This document shows positions 63,756 through 64,000 of a stretch of 64,000 bases of DNA, piece by piece. The stretch comes from Phreatobacter sp. Its GTDB lineage: Bacteria; Pseudomonadota; Alphaproteobacteria; Rhizobiales; Phreatobacteraceae. Made by a program: the position numbers and the translations under genes. A model generated the notes under the pieces. It was not told where the DNA came from. It ran no database searches and saw nothing but the letters and a program-made list of their open reading frames with translations. Numbering within the stretch: the first letter of the stretch is position 1; each line of letters opens with the position of its first letter. The stretch spans positions 1 to 64,000 of the forward strand of contig NZ_JAPZTZ010000001.1 of assembly GCF_027532945.1 (NCBI RefSeq), in the 5' to 3' direction.

Positions 63756-64000
63756 TCAGCGGCCCAGCGGCTCGCCCACGCCGACGCGCTCGGTGATGAG
63801 CTTGTAATGCTCGATGCGGCGGTGGCGCTTGAAGTCGAAGATCGTCTCCTTGCCGAAGACGGTCTCGTCGAGGTCGCAGGGGTGGACCAGCACGCCATCA
63901 TCCTCATGCGGCAGTTCGCCGACGATCTTGCCGTTGGGATCGACGATCAGCGTGCCGCCCATGAGGTGGTTGCCGTCTTCCGAGCCCGCCTTCGCCACCG
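63756..64000 (-). CDS. carbon-nitrogen hydrolase, C-terminal fragment (truncated by window)
   Basis: The reading frame runs off the right edge, so only about the last 81 codons are seen. AKAGSEDGNHLMGGTLIVDPNGKIVGELPHE and the end TIFDFKRHRRIEHYKLITERVG match the C-terminal part of nitrilase-superfamily amidohydrolases, particularly the N-carbamoyl-D-amino acid hydrolase branch (HRRxEHYxLI). If that is right it releases a D-amino acid, which would suit the binding protein at 61939-63579. The catalytic Glu-Lys-Cys are upstream and not visible. Complete gene unknown. Confidence 0.7.
   Translation of the reverse strand, partial: VAKAGSEDGNHLMGGTLIVDPNGKIVGELPHEDDGVLVHPCDLDETVFGKETIFDFKRHRRIEHYKLITERVGVGEPLGR

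Overview
The window looks like a chromosomal segment of a high-GC alphaproteobacterium of the order Hyphomicrobiales (Rhizobiales). This rests on the ffh-rpsP-rimM-trmD-rplS block, a separate HisZ subunit beside HisG, an NDUFA12-type complex I accessory gene beside a DUF2155 gene, a TorF-type porin, and palindromic repeats of the kind scattered through rhizobial genomes. Genus is not decided from the sequence. I saw no rRNA, tRNA, CRISPR array or insertion sequence.

Layout. 1-5.7 kb: three small uncharacterised genes, then the translation/SRP block on the minus strand with REP-like palindromes in two of its gaps. 5.9-8.1 kb: a DUF2161 gene, a secreted four-Cys protein and a farnesyl diphosphate synthase. 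8.2-18.6 kb: a plus-strand peptide/amino-acid catabolic locus with an oligopeptide ABC binding protein and two permeases (no ATPase genes), an M20 peptidase, a DadA-like oxidase, a TAXI-TRAP pair and an enolase-superfamily enzyme. 18.7-20.5 kb: typA. 21.0-22.6 kb: a putative Tat-exported peptide with three Asp/Gly/Arg repeats, followed by a JmjC/cupin_4 oxygenase interrupted by an in-frame amber codon. 22.7-33.1 kb: a degenerate receiver protein, two large PAS-GGDEF-EAL proteins, ilvA and a secreted S8 protease. 33.1-34.3 kb: a small AT-richer island with a glycosyltransferase-like gene. 34.4-36.3 kb: a copper-handling cluster (DUF2946-like, two PCuAC proteins, a flavin reductase-like protein). 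36.4-41.6 kb: DUF2155, NDUFA12, DUF2076, a porin and malate synthase.

41.7-45.1 kb: two tandem genes sharing an SGxPNPxW domain, a glycosyltransferase, and a divergent ohr/ohrR pair. 45.1-50.3 kb: glcDEF with a divergent LysR regulator. 50.3-52.4 kb: hisZ-hisG. 52.4-57.4 kb: azlCD, aat, two acetyltransferases, a Bug-type binding protein and a secreted histidine phosphatase. 57.5-61.9 kb: an MFS carrier, copD, rppH and pgi. 61.9-64 kb: a Tat-exported peptide-binding protein and the C-terminal part of a carbon-nitrogen hydrolase that runs off the window.

Glycolate oxidase (glcDEF) makes glyoxylate and malate synthase consumes it, so the two loci form one route. The ABC/TRAP/M20/DadA/enolase cluster reads as uptake and oxidation of peptide- or D-amino-acid-derived substrates. 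The least explained items are the Tat repeat peptide with its amber-split JmjC oxygenase, the SGxPNPxW paralogs (one carrying an NNCYNYA domain), and the phosphoacceptor-less receiver with a Cys/His tail.
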